NCBI GenBank assembly: GCA_035760665.1
Contig: DASTSN010000015.1
Span: 1-40,005, forward strand
Source of the DNA: DASTSN01 sp035760665
GTDB lineage: Bacteria > Bacteroidota > Bacteroidia > Chitinophagales > Chitinophagaceae
Length of the DNA: 40,005 bases
Direction of reading: 5' to 3'
Shown: piece after piece, positions 33,081 to 40,005 of the stretch
How positions within the stretch are numbered: the stretch's first letter is position 1
How the letters are laid out: each line of letters begins with the position of its first letter
Position numbers and translations under genes: made by a program
The notes under the pieces: model-generated
Told to the model about the DNA's origin: nothing
Seen by the model: the letters and a program-made list of their open reading frames with translations, nothing else
Databases searched by the model: none

Positions 33081-33311
33081 CCAATCATTCCCGCTAATTA
33101 CCATTTCATCGTTTTCAGAACTGTTTATTCTCAAAACAACTGGCAAATTTGGGATCTGATTTCATATCTTTCCTTAGTAAATCGTTGCTATGCAATGCCG
33201 GTAATCATTTACTCACATACCTGAATGAATATTAGCAAAACCTGTCTGTCTTATGGCAAATTGCCGGCAAAAAATCAGGCCGTCTTTGGCAGTATTTAAA
33301 AAAGCTGAAAA

Positions 33312-34610
33312 ATGAAAAAATTATTGCTTGCTATTCTGTTTCCGTCTTTCATTCTTATTTCGCATGCACAGCCGGGTTATAAACCCAGTCCTGAAAATCT
33401 CAAGAGCCGCGAAGCTTTCCAGGACCGGAGATTTGGTATGTTTATCCACTGGGGTATTTACAGCCTGCTGGGCGACGGCGAATGGGTGATGCACAACCAG
33501 CATATTCCTTATGACACGTATAAACGACTGGCCAACGCATTTTACCCGCATGATTTTAATGCCCGTCAATGGGTGCAAATTGCCAAAGCAGCCGGCATGA
33601 AATATATTACCATCACCAGCCGGCATCATGATGGGTTTAGCATGTTTGCCACCAAAGCAACCAACTATAATATTGTAGATGCCACGCCTTTCAAAAAAGA
33701 TCCGATGAAGGACCTGGCAGAAGCCTGCCGCGAAGAGGGACTCAAACTGAATTTTTATTACTCGTTGCTCGACTGGGGAAGAAAAGATTATGGATTTGGA
33801 AAACCGATTGTAAACGGGCGACCGGAAAATACAGACTGGGACAGCTATATCCGCTTTATGAAAGCGCAATTAACCGAGCTGCTGACAAATTATGGTGATG
33901 TTGTCGGTGGAATCTGGTTTGACGGAGACTGGGAACGAAAAGATGTAAATTGGCATTATGACGAGATCTACGGCCTGATACATCAATTACGGCCCGATGT
34001 AATGATCGGCAACAACCACCACACTGCTGTAAAGCCGGGAGAAGACTACCAAATGTTTGAAAAAGATCTGCCAGGCGGTAATTCGCATGGGTGGAACAGT
34101 GGAGGCGTCAGTAATGATTTACCGCTGGAGACCTGCGAAACCATGAACAACTCCTGGGGGTTTAATATTAATGACAACAGTTACAAAAGCGTAAAGACCA
34201 TTATTCAATATCTCGTCAAGGCCGCCGGGTTAAATGCAAATTTTCTGTTGAATGTAGGTCCGCAACCAGATGGAACCATACAACCTGAATTTGTTGATAC
34301 GCTTAAAAAGGTGGGGCAATGGTTGCAGGCTAACGGTGAAACCATTTACAATACCAGGGGTGGTATTATACCGGTACAGGATTGGGGAAATGTTACAGTA
34401 AAAGGTAAGCGAATATTTGTGCACATTTTAAAACAACCTTCTTCACCTTTTATATTGCTGCCCGGCATTACGCAAAAAATTTCTTCAGTGCATCAATTTT
34501 CAGGCAAACAACCGCTTACATGGAAGCAGGTGCCTGAAGGCCTCTTTATTTATACAAGCGGACTGGATTTTGATGACATTGATGAAATACTGGAAGTGAC
34601 GGAAAAATAG
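33312..34610 (+). CDS. Secreted alpha-L-fucosidase, GH29
   Basis: This 432-residue enzyme removes alpha-linked L-fucose. The signal peptide (MKKLLLAILFPSFILISHAQ) directs export. GH29 landmarks are RRFGMFIHWGIYSLLG (39-54), ITITSRHHDGFSMF (99-112) and GGIWFDGDWE (199-208) with the nucleophile Asp204; the C-terminal beta domain starts near 345. The acid/base residue is not fixed in this family and I do not assign it. TATCTTTC at 33165-33172 is near the -7 consensus. The NagB-like gene follows after 89 bp. Confidence 0.94.
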   Translation: MKKLLLAILFPSFILISHAQPGYKPSPENLKSREAFQDRRFGMFIHWGIYSLLGDGEWVMHNQHIPYDTYKRLANAFYPHDFNARQWVQIAKAAGMKYITITSRHHDGFSMFATKATNYNIVDATPFKKDPMKDLAEACREEGLKLNFYYSLLDWGRKDYGFGKPIVNGRPENTDWDSYIRFMKAQLTELLTNYGDVVGGIWFDGDWERKDVNWHYDEIYGLIHQLRPDVMIGNNHHTAVKPGEDYQMFEKDLPGGNSHGWNSGGVSNDLPLETCETMNNSWGFNINDNSYKSVKTIIQYLVKAAGLNANFLLNVGPQPDGTIQPEFVDTLKKVGQWLQANGETIYNTRGGIIPVQDWGNVTVKGKRIFVHILKQPSSPFILLPGITQKISSVHQFSGKQPLTWKQVPEGLFIYTSGLDFDDIDEILEVTEK

Positions 34611-34699
34611 TATTTTATTACTTTATGTGTTCTTTGCTATTTTGCCAACCCGTTACAGTTATTAACAGTATGACATTTTATACTTTCTATTTTTAAATA

Positions 34700-35437
34700 A
34701 TGAATATCATCGTTGCCGATTCATACGAAGTTATGTCTCAAAATGCTGCTGCTGACGTGATTGCTTTCATGAATCAATCCACCCATCCGCTGATTTGCGT
34801 AGCTTCAGGTGATTCGCCTGCCGGCCTGTATAAAGAGCTGGTTGAAAAAGTGAAGAGTGGCGAACTTGATATTGCCAATTGGTATTTTGCAGGATTGGAT
34901 GAATGGATAGGCATGAACGCAGAAGATCAGGGCAGTTGCCGGTATATCCTTGACCAGCAATTATTTCAGCCATTGCGTGTACCAGAAAACAGGATTTGTT
35001 TTTTTGATGGCAAAGCCGTTAACACCGATATGGAATGTAAAAAAATGGAAGACTATATAGCATTACATGGTGGTTTGGATGTAGCCGTCCTGGGTTTGGG
35101 CATGAACGGTCATATTGGCTTAAATGAACCGGGCACCCCGGCTCACCTGACATCGCATGTGTCAGTTATAGCCCAACAAACACAGGAGGTGGGTCAAAAA
35201 TATTTCAACAGTGCCCGTACACTCACAAATGGTATTACAATGGGATTGGCTACGCTCCTGGCGGCAAAACACCTCATACTTGTTGTAAGCGGCGCTAAAA
35301 AAGCCGCAATTCTTCAGCACGGCCTGGAAGGCGAGCAAACTGAAAACGTACCGTTATCATTGCTGCGTAACCATCCTGCTTTTACTGTTTATTGCGATAA
35401 AGAGGCAGGCCGTTTACTTTCAGGTTTATCACGTTAA
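34700..35437 (+). CDS. nagB: Glucosamine-6-phosphate deaminase-like (NagB) protein
   Basis: This 245-residue protein has NagB family motifs: VASGDSPAGLY (34-44, phosphate loop), FAGLDEW (63-69, Asp67), LGLGMNGHIGLNEPG (131-145, His138) and TLTNGITMGL. It should convert glucosamine 6-phosphate to fructose 6-phosphate and ammonia. SGDSPAG stands where NagB usually has STGRTPEG-type loops, as in several Bacteroidota and Firmicutes members, so a related sugar phosphate is possible. It lies 89 bp after the fucosidase on the same strand, but a shared pathway is not shown. Confidence 0.9.
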   Translation: MNIIVADSYEVMSQNAAADVIAFMNQSTHPLICVASGDSPAGLYKELVEKVKSGELDIANWYFAGLDEWIGMNAEDQGSCRYILDQQLFQPLRVPENRICFFDGKAVNTDMECKKMEDYIALHGGLDVAVLGLGMNGHIGLNEPGTPAHLTSHVSVIAQQTQEVGQKYFNSARTLTNGITMGLATLLAAKHLILVVSGAKKAAILQHGLEGEQTENVPLSLLRNHPAFTVYCDKEAGRLLSGLSR

Positions 35438-35603
35438 CTGACAAAAATCATACGACACAATAACTGCTCCGGCAGGACAATAAGGGGCCATTGCAAATTT
35501 TACAATTTTTAATTATCTTGCCGGCCTTCCATCTGTCATGGGGTCATTTTATTTCTCCAATTCCTCTTGAATCCCCACCACTAACCGCAATTAATTGCTT
35601 AGG

Positions 35604-36647
35604 ATGAAACGACTTTTATTCATTGTGTATTGCACAATAATTTTCACGTTGGCCCATAGCCAGGACCTGACTGTGAATGATTTTATATCATTTACTTCCT
35701 TTCCCTACCAAAAATTTTCTGATTACGTTTCCAAAAAAGGATTTATTGCAGTCAGTATTATTTCCAGGAATGATACGATAGTTTATACATACGATAACTA
35801 CAATTACAGAAAGCATACGGCAGCCGATTCAATACAACGAAACGTGGTCATGTATACCTATAACAGAGGCTGGTCTTTTTTATACGAGACTGCTTCGGCA
35901 GAGGAGTATGCCCGCATAGAAACTGAATTAAAAGCAAAGGGATTTCTATATACTAACAAGCCCGGCGTTTCCGACTTATTATTCCAGAAAAATGACCTGG
36001 CTGTTCATGTGTCGCAAAGAAAAGCCGATACAAGCCAGTTATATGATTTTATAATTGAAAAAAGAATATTACCTGCTTTGAAAGACATTCATTTTGCTGA
36101 AGATTTACTGTCATTTAATTCACATGAAAACCTGGAATATGTTTTTGGGAAGTCAAACGTTAAAAAAGATATTTATTATTTCTCTGAGAAAGAAATAAAT
36201 AAGTGTTCAGTATTGTATCCGAACACAAGTAGACAGGTGATTTTTATCTGGGACGATCAGGATAATAATTACAAACTTTCTTATTTGTTATTCGGAGGAA
36301 GTCTGCAAACCAAAAGCGCAATTACAAATGCACCCGTAATTACCGAAAGCAGCTGGACGCTGGCCAATGGCCTGAAACCAGGTATGAACCTCGCCGAACT
36401 GACACAAATGAACGGGGGTGATATTTCATTTTTTGGAAAACGATCAGAATTTGAGGGCATGATAGTTCCGGGCAACAAAGGCGAGTTAAACTTCAGACAG
36501 GCTGGCGTACTACTCAGCTGTCTCAATTGTGATAACAGCGCATTACTGGATAAACAGGTCGTCAGTGCCAATGAAGCAATTGAACAAAACAAAAAAATAT
36601 TTGTCCTGTCTATCATTCTCTCTCCCGAGGCTCATGCATCGCGATAA
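35604..36647 (+). CDS. Secreted protein of unknown function
   Basis: This 347-residue protein has a signal peptide (about 1-19, ending LAHSQ) and no domain I recognise. Strand-rich segments alternate with charged helices; near the C-terminus, WTLANGLKPGMNLAELTQMNGG resembles motifs of periplasmic proteins of unknown function, and a Cys pair occurs in LSCLNCDNS. The ATG at 35604 is preferred to the TTG nine bases earlier because it starts the signal peptide. TATCTTGC at 35515-35522 is a weak -7 candidate. The following 416 bp hold no gene. Confidence 0.8.
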   Translation: MKRLLFIVYCTIIFTLAHSQDLTVNDFISFTSFPYQKFSDYVSKKGFIAVSIISRNDTIVYTYDNYNYRKHTAADSIQRNVVMYTYNRGWSFLYETASAEEYARIETELKAKGFLYTNKPGVSDLLFQKNDLAVHVSQRKADTSQLYDFIIEKRILPALKDIHFAEDLLSFNSHENLEYVFGKSNVKKDIYYFSEKEINKCSVLYPNTSRQVIFIWDDQDNNYKLSYLLFGGSLQTKSAITNAPVITESSWTLANGLKPGMNLAELTQMNGGDISFFGKRSEFEGMIVPGNKGELNFRQAGVLLSCLNCDNSALLDKQVVSANEAIEQNKKIFVLSIILSPEAHASR

Positions 36648-37063
36648 GAACTGTTTTAACCACATCAATACCGGCAAGTTCTCCTGCATTGAACAAAAGA
36701 TATTTACAACTATACAACACAGTGATAACTAGAGTGTAATAAACAGAACATCGTAAAACCCCTTATTTACTGCCAAATTTTCAGGATTTTTTTAAAAAAA
36801 TTATACTGGTGATTTCCACGGCTTTACGTGCAAGCTTGCTTCTGGCGGACTTCACCTACTATTATTTACGGGGTATATCAGTTACCTTTGCAATTATTAG
36901 CAATAATTCAATACAAGGAATACAGTGTTCCGGAATAATGAAAAACCTTAACATCCGCCCCCGGAAAATTATGCTGTATTTGTTCCCAATACTCCTATGT
37001 TGAAACGTTAGTACTGAGAATCCAAACCTGAGGGTCGGCATTGTTTTATTAAAACTTAAAACG
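36648..37063. other. Intergenic region before lytic transglycosylase gene
   Basis: No gene is supported; a frame at 36809-37003 has no family signature. TACCTTTG (36883-36890) is a perfect -7 box, without a good -33 element. Two bp further on, AATTATT (36892-36898) and AATAATT (36902-36908) form an inverted repeat close to the expected start of transcription, which could be an operator. The leader to 37064 would be about 170 nt. Confidence 0.45.
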
Positions 37064-37909
37064 ATGTTGAACAGACAAGTGTGGAAGATGAGTTTTTTCT
37101 GCCAGTTACTGTTTTTATTAATTGCAGCAGCTAAAGGCCGAAATGTTCATCCAACCCAACTGGCGCAAACAACGGTTGTAAAAGACAGTTTTGTGGCGCA
37201 GCCCGTACCACTTAACCCCCATGCAGTAAAATTTGTAAAAAACTTCATTAAGACAAATAATGAAGACCTGCTAAAGGCAAAAGAAAGAAGCCAGTATTGC
37301 TTTACCATGATGGACTCTGTTTTTGAAGCGTATGAGTTACCGGTGGAGCTAAAATACCTGGCAGTTGTTGAGTCAAATTTAAACCGTACAGCCGTATCGC
37401 CTGTTGGCGCTGCGGGTCCCTGGCAACTGATGCCTTCCACGGCGCGTCAACTGGGGCTAAAAGTTTCTGACCGCTACGATGAGCGGAAGCGCTTTGGCAA
37501 AAGCACTGTAGCCGCAGCAAAATACCTCCGTGATTTATACAACGAATTTGACGACTGGCTCCTGGCAATAGCAGCCTACAATGGAGGTCCCGGCCCCGTA
37601 TATAAAGCTATACGTTTATCCGGCAGCAGAAATTTCTGGAAACTGCAAAATTTTCTTCCCATGGAGACAAGGGCACACGTCAAACGTTATATTGGTACCC
37701 ATTATTTTTTCGAGGGTGAAGGAAGTCTGACAACGCTGACCAAGGCAGAAACTCAAAAACACCTGGAAGAAGTTGCCGGGCTTGAAATGAAATTTTATAA
37801 TCATTCCGATAACAACGATTCCGCATTTGTATCAGGCTCTCGTTCTGCCGCTTCAAAAATTGATGACAAAATATTTGCCGACGTATTAACTATTCATAAA
37901 ACGCACTAA
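37064..37909 (+). CDS. Lytic transglycosylase, SLT (MltD-like) domain
   Basis: This 281-residue envelope protein cleaves peptidoglycan glycan strands with formation of anhydro-MurNAc. A signal peptide (about 1-24) is followed by a helical stretch and the SLT domain (about 90-215): the catalytic Glu103 in VVESNLN, GAAGPWQLMPSTARQLGL, the RF.KSTVAAAKYLRDLY helix, and AIAAYNGGPG. This is the MltD-like layout but without LysM repeats. ATG at 37064 was kept; the ATG at codon 9 would give a shorter signal. A strong terminator follows 3 bp after the stop. Confidence 0.93.
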   Translation: MLNRQVWKMSFFCQLLFLLIAAAKGRNVHPTQLAQTTVVKDSFVAQPVPLNPHAVKFVKNFIKTNNEDLLKAKERSQYCFTMMDSVFEAYELPVELKYLAVVESNLNRTAVSPVGAAGPWQLMPSTARQLGLKVSDRYDERKRFGKSTVAAAKYLRDLYNEFDDWLLAIAAYNGGPGPVYKAIRLSGSRNFWKLQNFLPMETRAHVKRYIGTHYFFEGEGSLTTLTKAETQKHLEEVAGLEMKFYNHSDNNDSAFVSGSRSAASKIDDKIFADVLTIHKTH

Positions 37910-37912
37910 CAC

Positions 37913-37943
37913 AAAGAGCATACCTTTGGGTATGCTCTTTATT
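37913..37943 (+). terminator. Intrinsic terminator after lytic transglycosylase
   Basis: AAAGAGCATACC (37913-37924) pairs perfectly with GGTATGCTCTTT (37929-37940) across a 4-nt loop, then ATT. Confidence 0.9.
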
Positions 37944-38006
37944 CAAACAATACCGCCGGCTACTTGTCTTTTTTGAAAATAAATATATGATATCATTTAA
38001 AAAGAC

Positions 38007-38014
38007 TATCTTTG
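38007..38014 (+). promoter_or_regulatory. Candidate -7 element (TATCTTTG) for RRM gene, long leader
   Basis: This perfect TAnnTTTG box lies 129 bp before the RRM ATG (38144). The nearest TTTG upstream (37972-37975) is 31 bp away, beyond normal spacing. The implied leader of about 120 nt is T-rich towards its end, as is common for cold-shock-type RNA-binding protein genes. Confidence 0.5.
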
Positions 38015-38143
38015 CGCCGTTATTTTGAGTTTTACAGCATCATGTAAGTGAAAGAATTTTTCTGCTACGCATCAATCTGCTATTAGTTAGTCTTCTCTTT
38101 ACGCCTGCTTTTGCTCAACTTTTTTTATTCATTAATTCATTTT

Positions 38144-38428
38144 ATGAACATTTATGTTTCTAATTTAAGCTTCGCAGTACAGGACGAAGACTTAAGAGAT
38201 TTTTTCAAAGAGTACGGCGAAGTAAGTTCTGCCAAAGTCATCATGGACAAATATACCAACCGCAGCAGGGGCTTTGGTTTTGTAGAAATGTCTGATAATG
38301 AGGCTGCCCAGAAAGCCATTAACGAGTTAGATGGCGCTACCGTTGACGGTCGTGCTATCCGGGTATCGGTTGCCAAACCGAAAGAAGAAAGAAGCAGCAA
38401 GCCTTCTTATTCAAAAAGCCGGTGGTAA
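38144..38428 (+). CDS. RRM-type RNA-binding protein
   Basis: This 94-residue protein is a single RNA recognition motif: RNP2 is IYVSNLSF (3-10) and RNP1 is RGFGFVEM (43-50), with a short basic, Ser-rich tail (KPKEERSSKPSYSKS). Small RRM proteins are common in Bacteroidota and cyanobacteria and are thought to act as RNA chaperones, often cold-induced. The frame opens at 38111, but the ATG at 38144 begins the motif and is the usual start. The coding unit is closed by a strong terminator. Confidence 0.93.
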   Translation: MNIYVSNLSFAVQDEDLRDFFKEYGEVSSAKVIMDKYTNRSRGFGFVEMSDNEAAQKAINELDGATVDGRAIRVSVAKPKEERSSKPSYSKSRW

Positions 38429-38463
38429 TGCATCCTTGCTGATTAATAATTAATCAGTTTAAT

Positions 38464-38494
38464 AAAAAGGACAGTCAATGACTGTCCTTTTTTG
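38464..38494 (+). terminator. Intrinsic terminator after RRM gene
   Basis: AAAAAGGACAGTC (38464-38476) pairs perfectly with GACTGTCCTTTTT (38480-38492). The A- and T-runs on both sides could make it work in both directions, also serving the convergent DsbA-like gene. Confidence 0.92.
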
Positions 38495-38533
38495 TGCATT
38501 TATAGCCACTATCCATAACAAGGAATATTCCTG

Positions 38534-39103
38534 TTAGGCTCTTTGCTTACCAGCTGTTTTTCGCCTGCTTTTCTGCAAAGCTTCCTCAACCGCTGCGCGA
38601 AGATTTTTGTAGGTGGGTGCATCATTCAATTGTTCGCCGTTGATAAAGAAAACGGGCACTTTTCTGATACCCTTATCCAGACCTTCCAGCAGGTCAGCTC
38701 TTACTGTCCATCCATAGGCTGAATCAACCATGCGTGTGAGAAAATTTTTATCGGTTACCCCCGCCGTACGAGCATACTCCTTTAGGCTGATTACGCCCAG
38801 GTTACGACGATGAGAAAATAACAAATTGTGCATTTCCCAGAATTTACCTTCCTGGGCTGCCGCTACAGCTGCTTCTGCTGCTTTTTGTGAACGCTGGTGG
38901 ATTTGCGTAAGCGGGAAGTGCCGAAAATTAAACCTGATCTTTCCATCATATTCTTCCAGTAATTTCTTCACGATCTCGTTCACTTTGGCGCATTCTTCAC
39001 TTTCATACTCGCCAAATTCCATCAGCACCACTTTTGCATCGGGATTACCTACATACACATCCTTTGGCTGAATAATCTCAAGAACTTCTTTTTTATTTGA
39101 CAT
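38534..39103 (-). CDS. DsbA/thioredoxin-like protein with SxxC in place of CxxC
   Basis: This 189-residue protein has the thioredoxin-like DsbA fold: VVLMEFGEYES (25-35), IRFNFRHFPL, the helical insert, and KVPVFFINGEQL with the cis-proline Pro150. Where the family has a CPxC redox pair, it reads Ser35-Glu-Glu-Cys38, and Cys38 is the only cysteine. There is no signal peptide, so it is cytosolic. It cannot form the usual active-site disulfide; a monothiol role, such as glutathionylation or binding, or a purely structural role is possible. It is convergent with the RRM gene. Confidence 0.88.
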   Translation of the reverse strand: MSNKKEVLEIIQPKDVYVGNPDAKVVLMEFGEYESEECAKVNEIVKKLLEEYDGKIRFNFRHFPLTQIHQRSQKAAEAAVAAAQEGKFWEMHNLLFSHRRNLGVISLKEYARTAGVTDKNFLTRMVDSAYGWTVRADLLEGLDKGIRKVPVFFINGEQLNDAPTYKNLRAAVEEALQKSRRKTAGKQRA

Positions 39104-39530
39104 GTTTACTCCTTCTTTTATTTCTTCATTACTATATTAAAACAATCGACTATGCGTTTGGTTCGGAGCCGCAAGAACGTGTTTTTACCGTAAACCATTT
39201 TGTTAAATCTCTTAACAATTTGAAAATAAATACCAGGCTGAGCCAGGAAAAGCATGCTGGTGGTTGGGCATCATACATTCCATGCGCTGAATGCCTTGTA
39301 AATCAGTCATTTCAACAACAAATGATTTTTTGGACATGCTGAATATTGTAAGAATATGATTTTTTCGGTAAGTAACACACGGCTACTTTTACATTATCAA
39401 ATCGATTACTGCTCTACTAAGCTGGCAGCTTCTAAATCCAGCTTTTCAATTGCCCTCACGATTTGCCTGCCCGGTTGCAATCCATAGCAAGAAGTTAAAT
39501 CAGTTTGTAAACTTTAAAATTTGACCTGTT
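39104..39530. other. Intergenic region without detectable gene
   Basis: This divergent gap holds promoters for the DsbA-like gene (minus) and the small exported protein (plus), but no perfect -7 box was found. A frame at 39097-39342 lacks any family signature and looks like chance. Confidence 0.45.
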
Positions 39531-39938
39531 ATGAAAAAGACAATGAAAAACTATGGTATCCTTGTTGCAGCGTTGATGCTTACGTTCAGCTTCGCATCTG
39601 CAGCTCCGGCGGCAGCGAAAGGAGGAAACGAAAATCCTTCCACGGAACTGAAATTTATTGGCTCTGACAACAATCACGCATTGTTTCAGCTCAGCCTGAA
39701 TAATAAAGTGGAAGATGAATACTCCATCATCATTACCGATGTATATGGTAATATCCTTTACTCGGATAATGTAAAAGGTTCCAGCATCAACAAAAAATTC
39801 AGTGTGAACCTGGATGAGCTTGGAGTAGACAAACTCTTCTTTAAAGTAAGAGCTCGTAAAAGCGACATTGCCGAAACTTATGAAATCAACCGCAGTGTAC
39901 GTTTTGTTGAAGAAGCAAACATCAGCAAGATTAAATAA
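39531..39938 (+). CDS. Small exported protein of unknown function
   Basis: This 135-residue protein has a signal peptide (about 1-24, core GILVAALMLTFSFASA) and a mature part of about 110 residues with a strand-rich pattern (LKFIGSDNNHALFQLSLNN, EYSIIITDVYGNILYS, KLFFKVRARKS). It resembles small beta-sandwich proteins of unknown function that are frequent in Chitinophagaceae; VYGNILYSDNVKG recalls the folded part of type IX secretion sorting domains, but the protein is not a C-terminal sorting signal. It is monocistronic, with a terminator 22 bp downstream. Confidence 0.85.
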   Translation: MKKTMKNYGILVAALMLTFSFASAAPAAAKGGNENPSTELKFIGSDNNHALFQLSLNNKVEDEYSIIITDVYGNILYSDNVKGSSINKKFSVNLDELGVDKLFFKVRARKSDIAETYEINRSVRFVEEANISKIK

Positions 39939-39960
39939 GCGTTTTGGAATTATTGCTGAG

Positions 39961-39988
39961 AGCGCCGGTTTTTACCGGCGCTTTTTAT
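39961..39988 (+). terminator. Intrinsic terminator after small exported protein
   Basis: AGCGCCGGT (39961-39969) pairs perfectly with ACCGGCGCT (39974-39982) across a 4-nt T loop, followed by TTTTATTT. Confidence 0.92.
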
Positions 39989-40005
39989 TTAACAGCTTTG
40001 GCGAG

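Noticed and set aside
28181..35437. Polysaccharide-utilisation locus around the GH51 and GH29 genes
   Set aside because: No SusC/SusD pair, no sensor-regulator, and unrelated genes on the opposite strand lie between the two glycosidases.
36809..37003. Plus-strand 64-codon frame
   Set aside because: It overlaps a likely promoter and operator region and matches nothing I recognise.
39097..39342. Plus-strand 81-codon frame
   Set aside because: It overlaps the 5' end of the DsbA-like gene on the other strand and has no domain signature.

Overview
The window looks like the chromosome of a Bacteroidota bacterium, most likely of the Chitinophagaceae. Signs for this are several TAnnTTTG (-7) boxes close to start codons and weak Shine-Dalgarno sequences, many short lipoproteins, a TonB-dependent receptor with an N-terminal carboxypeptidase-regulatory-like domain, DUF4382 and PD40 proteins, and secreted GH51 and GH29 glycosidases. 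The family assignment comes from gene content and recalled protein families; no search was run. I found no rRNA, tRNA, CRISPR array, insertion sequence or prophage.

Positions 1-4500 form the accessory end. An EcoRII-like restriction endonuclease (cut by the window edge), a Dcm-type cytosine methyltransferase and a Vsr mismatch endonuclease lie head to tail on the minus strand with overlapping ends. They are followed by about 2.4 kb of mostly non-coding, locally GC-rich DNA. This holds a hairpin (2395-2437), an array of nine short palindromes spaced exactly 21 bp apart (2783-2964), a GC-rich fibronectin type III gene with its own strong terminator, and another long imperfect hairpin (4234-4281). 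The palindrome array is the most unusual object in the window.

Positions 4500-16000 hold mixed metabolic and envelope genes: homogentisate dioxygenase, a Nudix hydrolase, a YfcE-type phosphoesterase, an aminotransferase with a Tat-like signal, a four-helix membrane protein, two tandem metalloprotease-like lipoproteins (one has lost the catalytic Glu), a PD40 propeller protein divergent from a TPR lipoprotein, ribulose-phosphate epimerase and a TonB-dependent receptor.

Positions 16300-22600 are a long plus-strand run: phoH, a lipoprotein, then crcB, DUF190 and family I pyrophosphatase (a likely fluoride-resistance group), then TauE, DUF1634 and a half-length TauE, then an ECF sigma factor with a small membrane-anchored partner and a protein of unknown function.

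Positions 22700-40005 carry an MFS exporter, a stand-alone MurC/Mpl-like ligase, a DUF4382 lipoprotein, a zinc-ribbon protein, an anchored TIM-barrel-like protein, GH51 arabinofuranosidase, a YdeI-like protein, a Tat-type PIG-L deacetylase, a zinc alcohol dehydrogenase, rpiA, GH29 fucosidase, a NagB-like deaminase, a secreted protein of unknown function, a lytic transglycosylase, an RRM protein with a long leader, a DsbA-like protein that keeps only one active-site cysteine, and a small exported protein. Several units end in clear intrinsic terminators.
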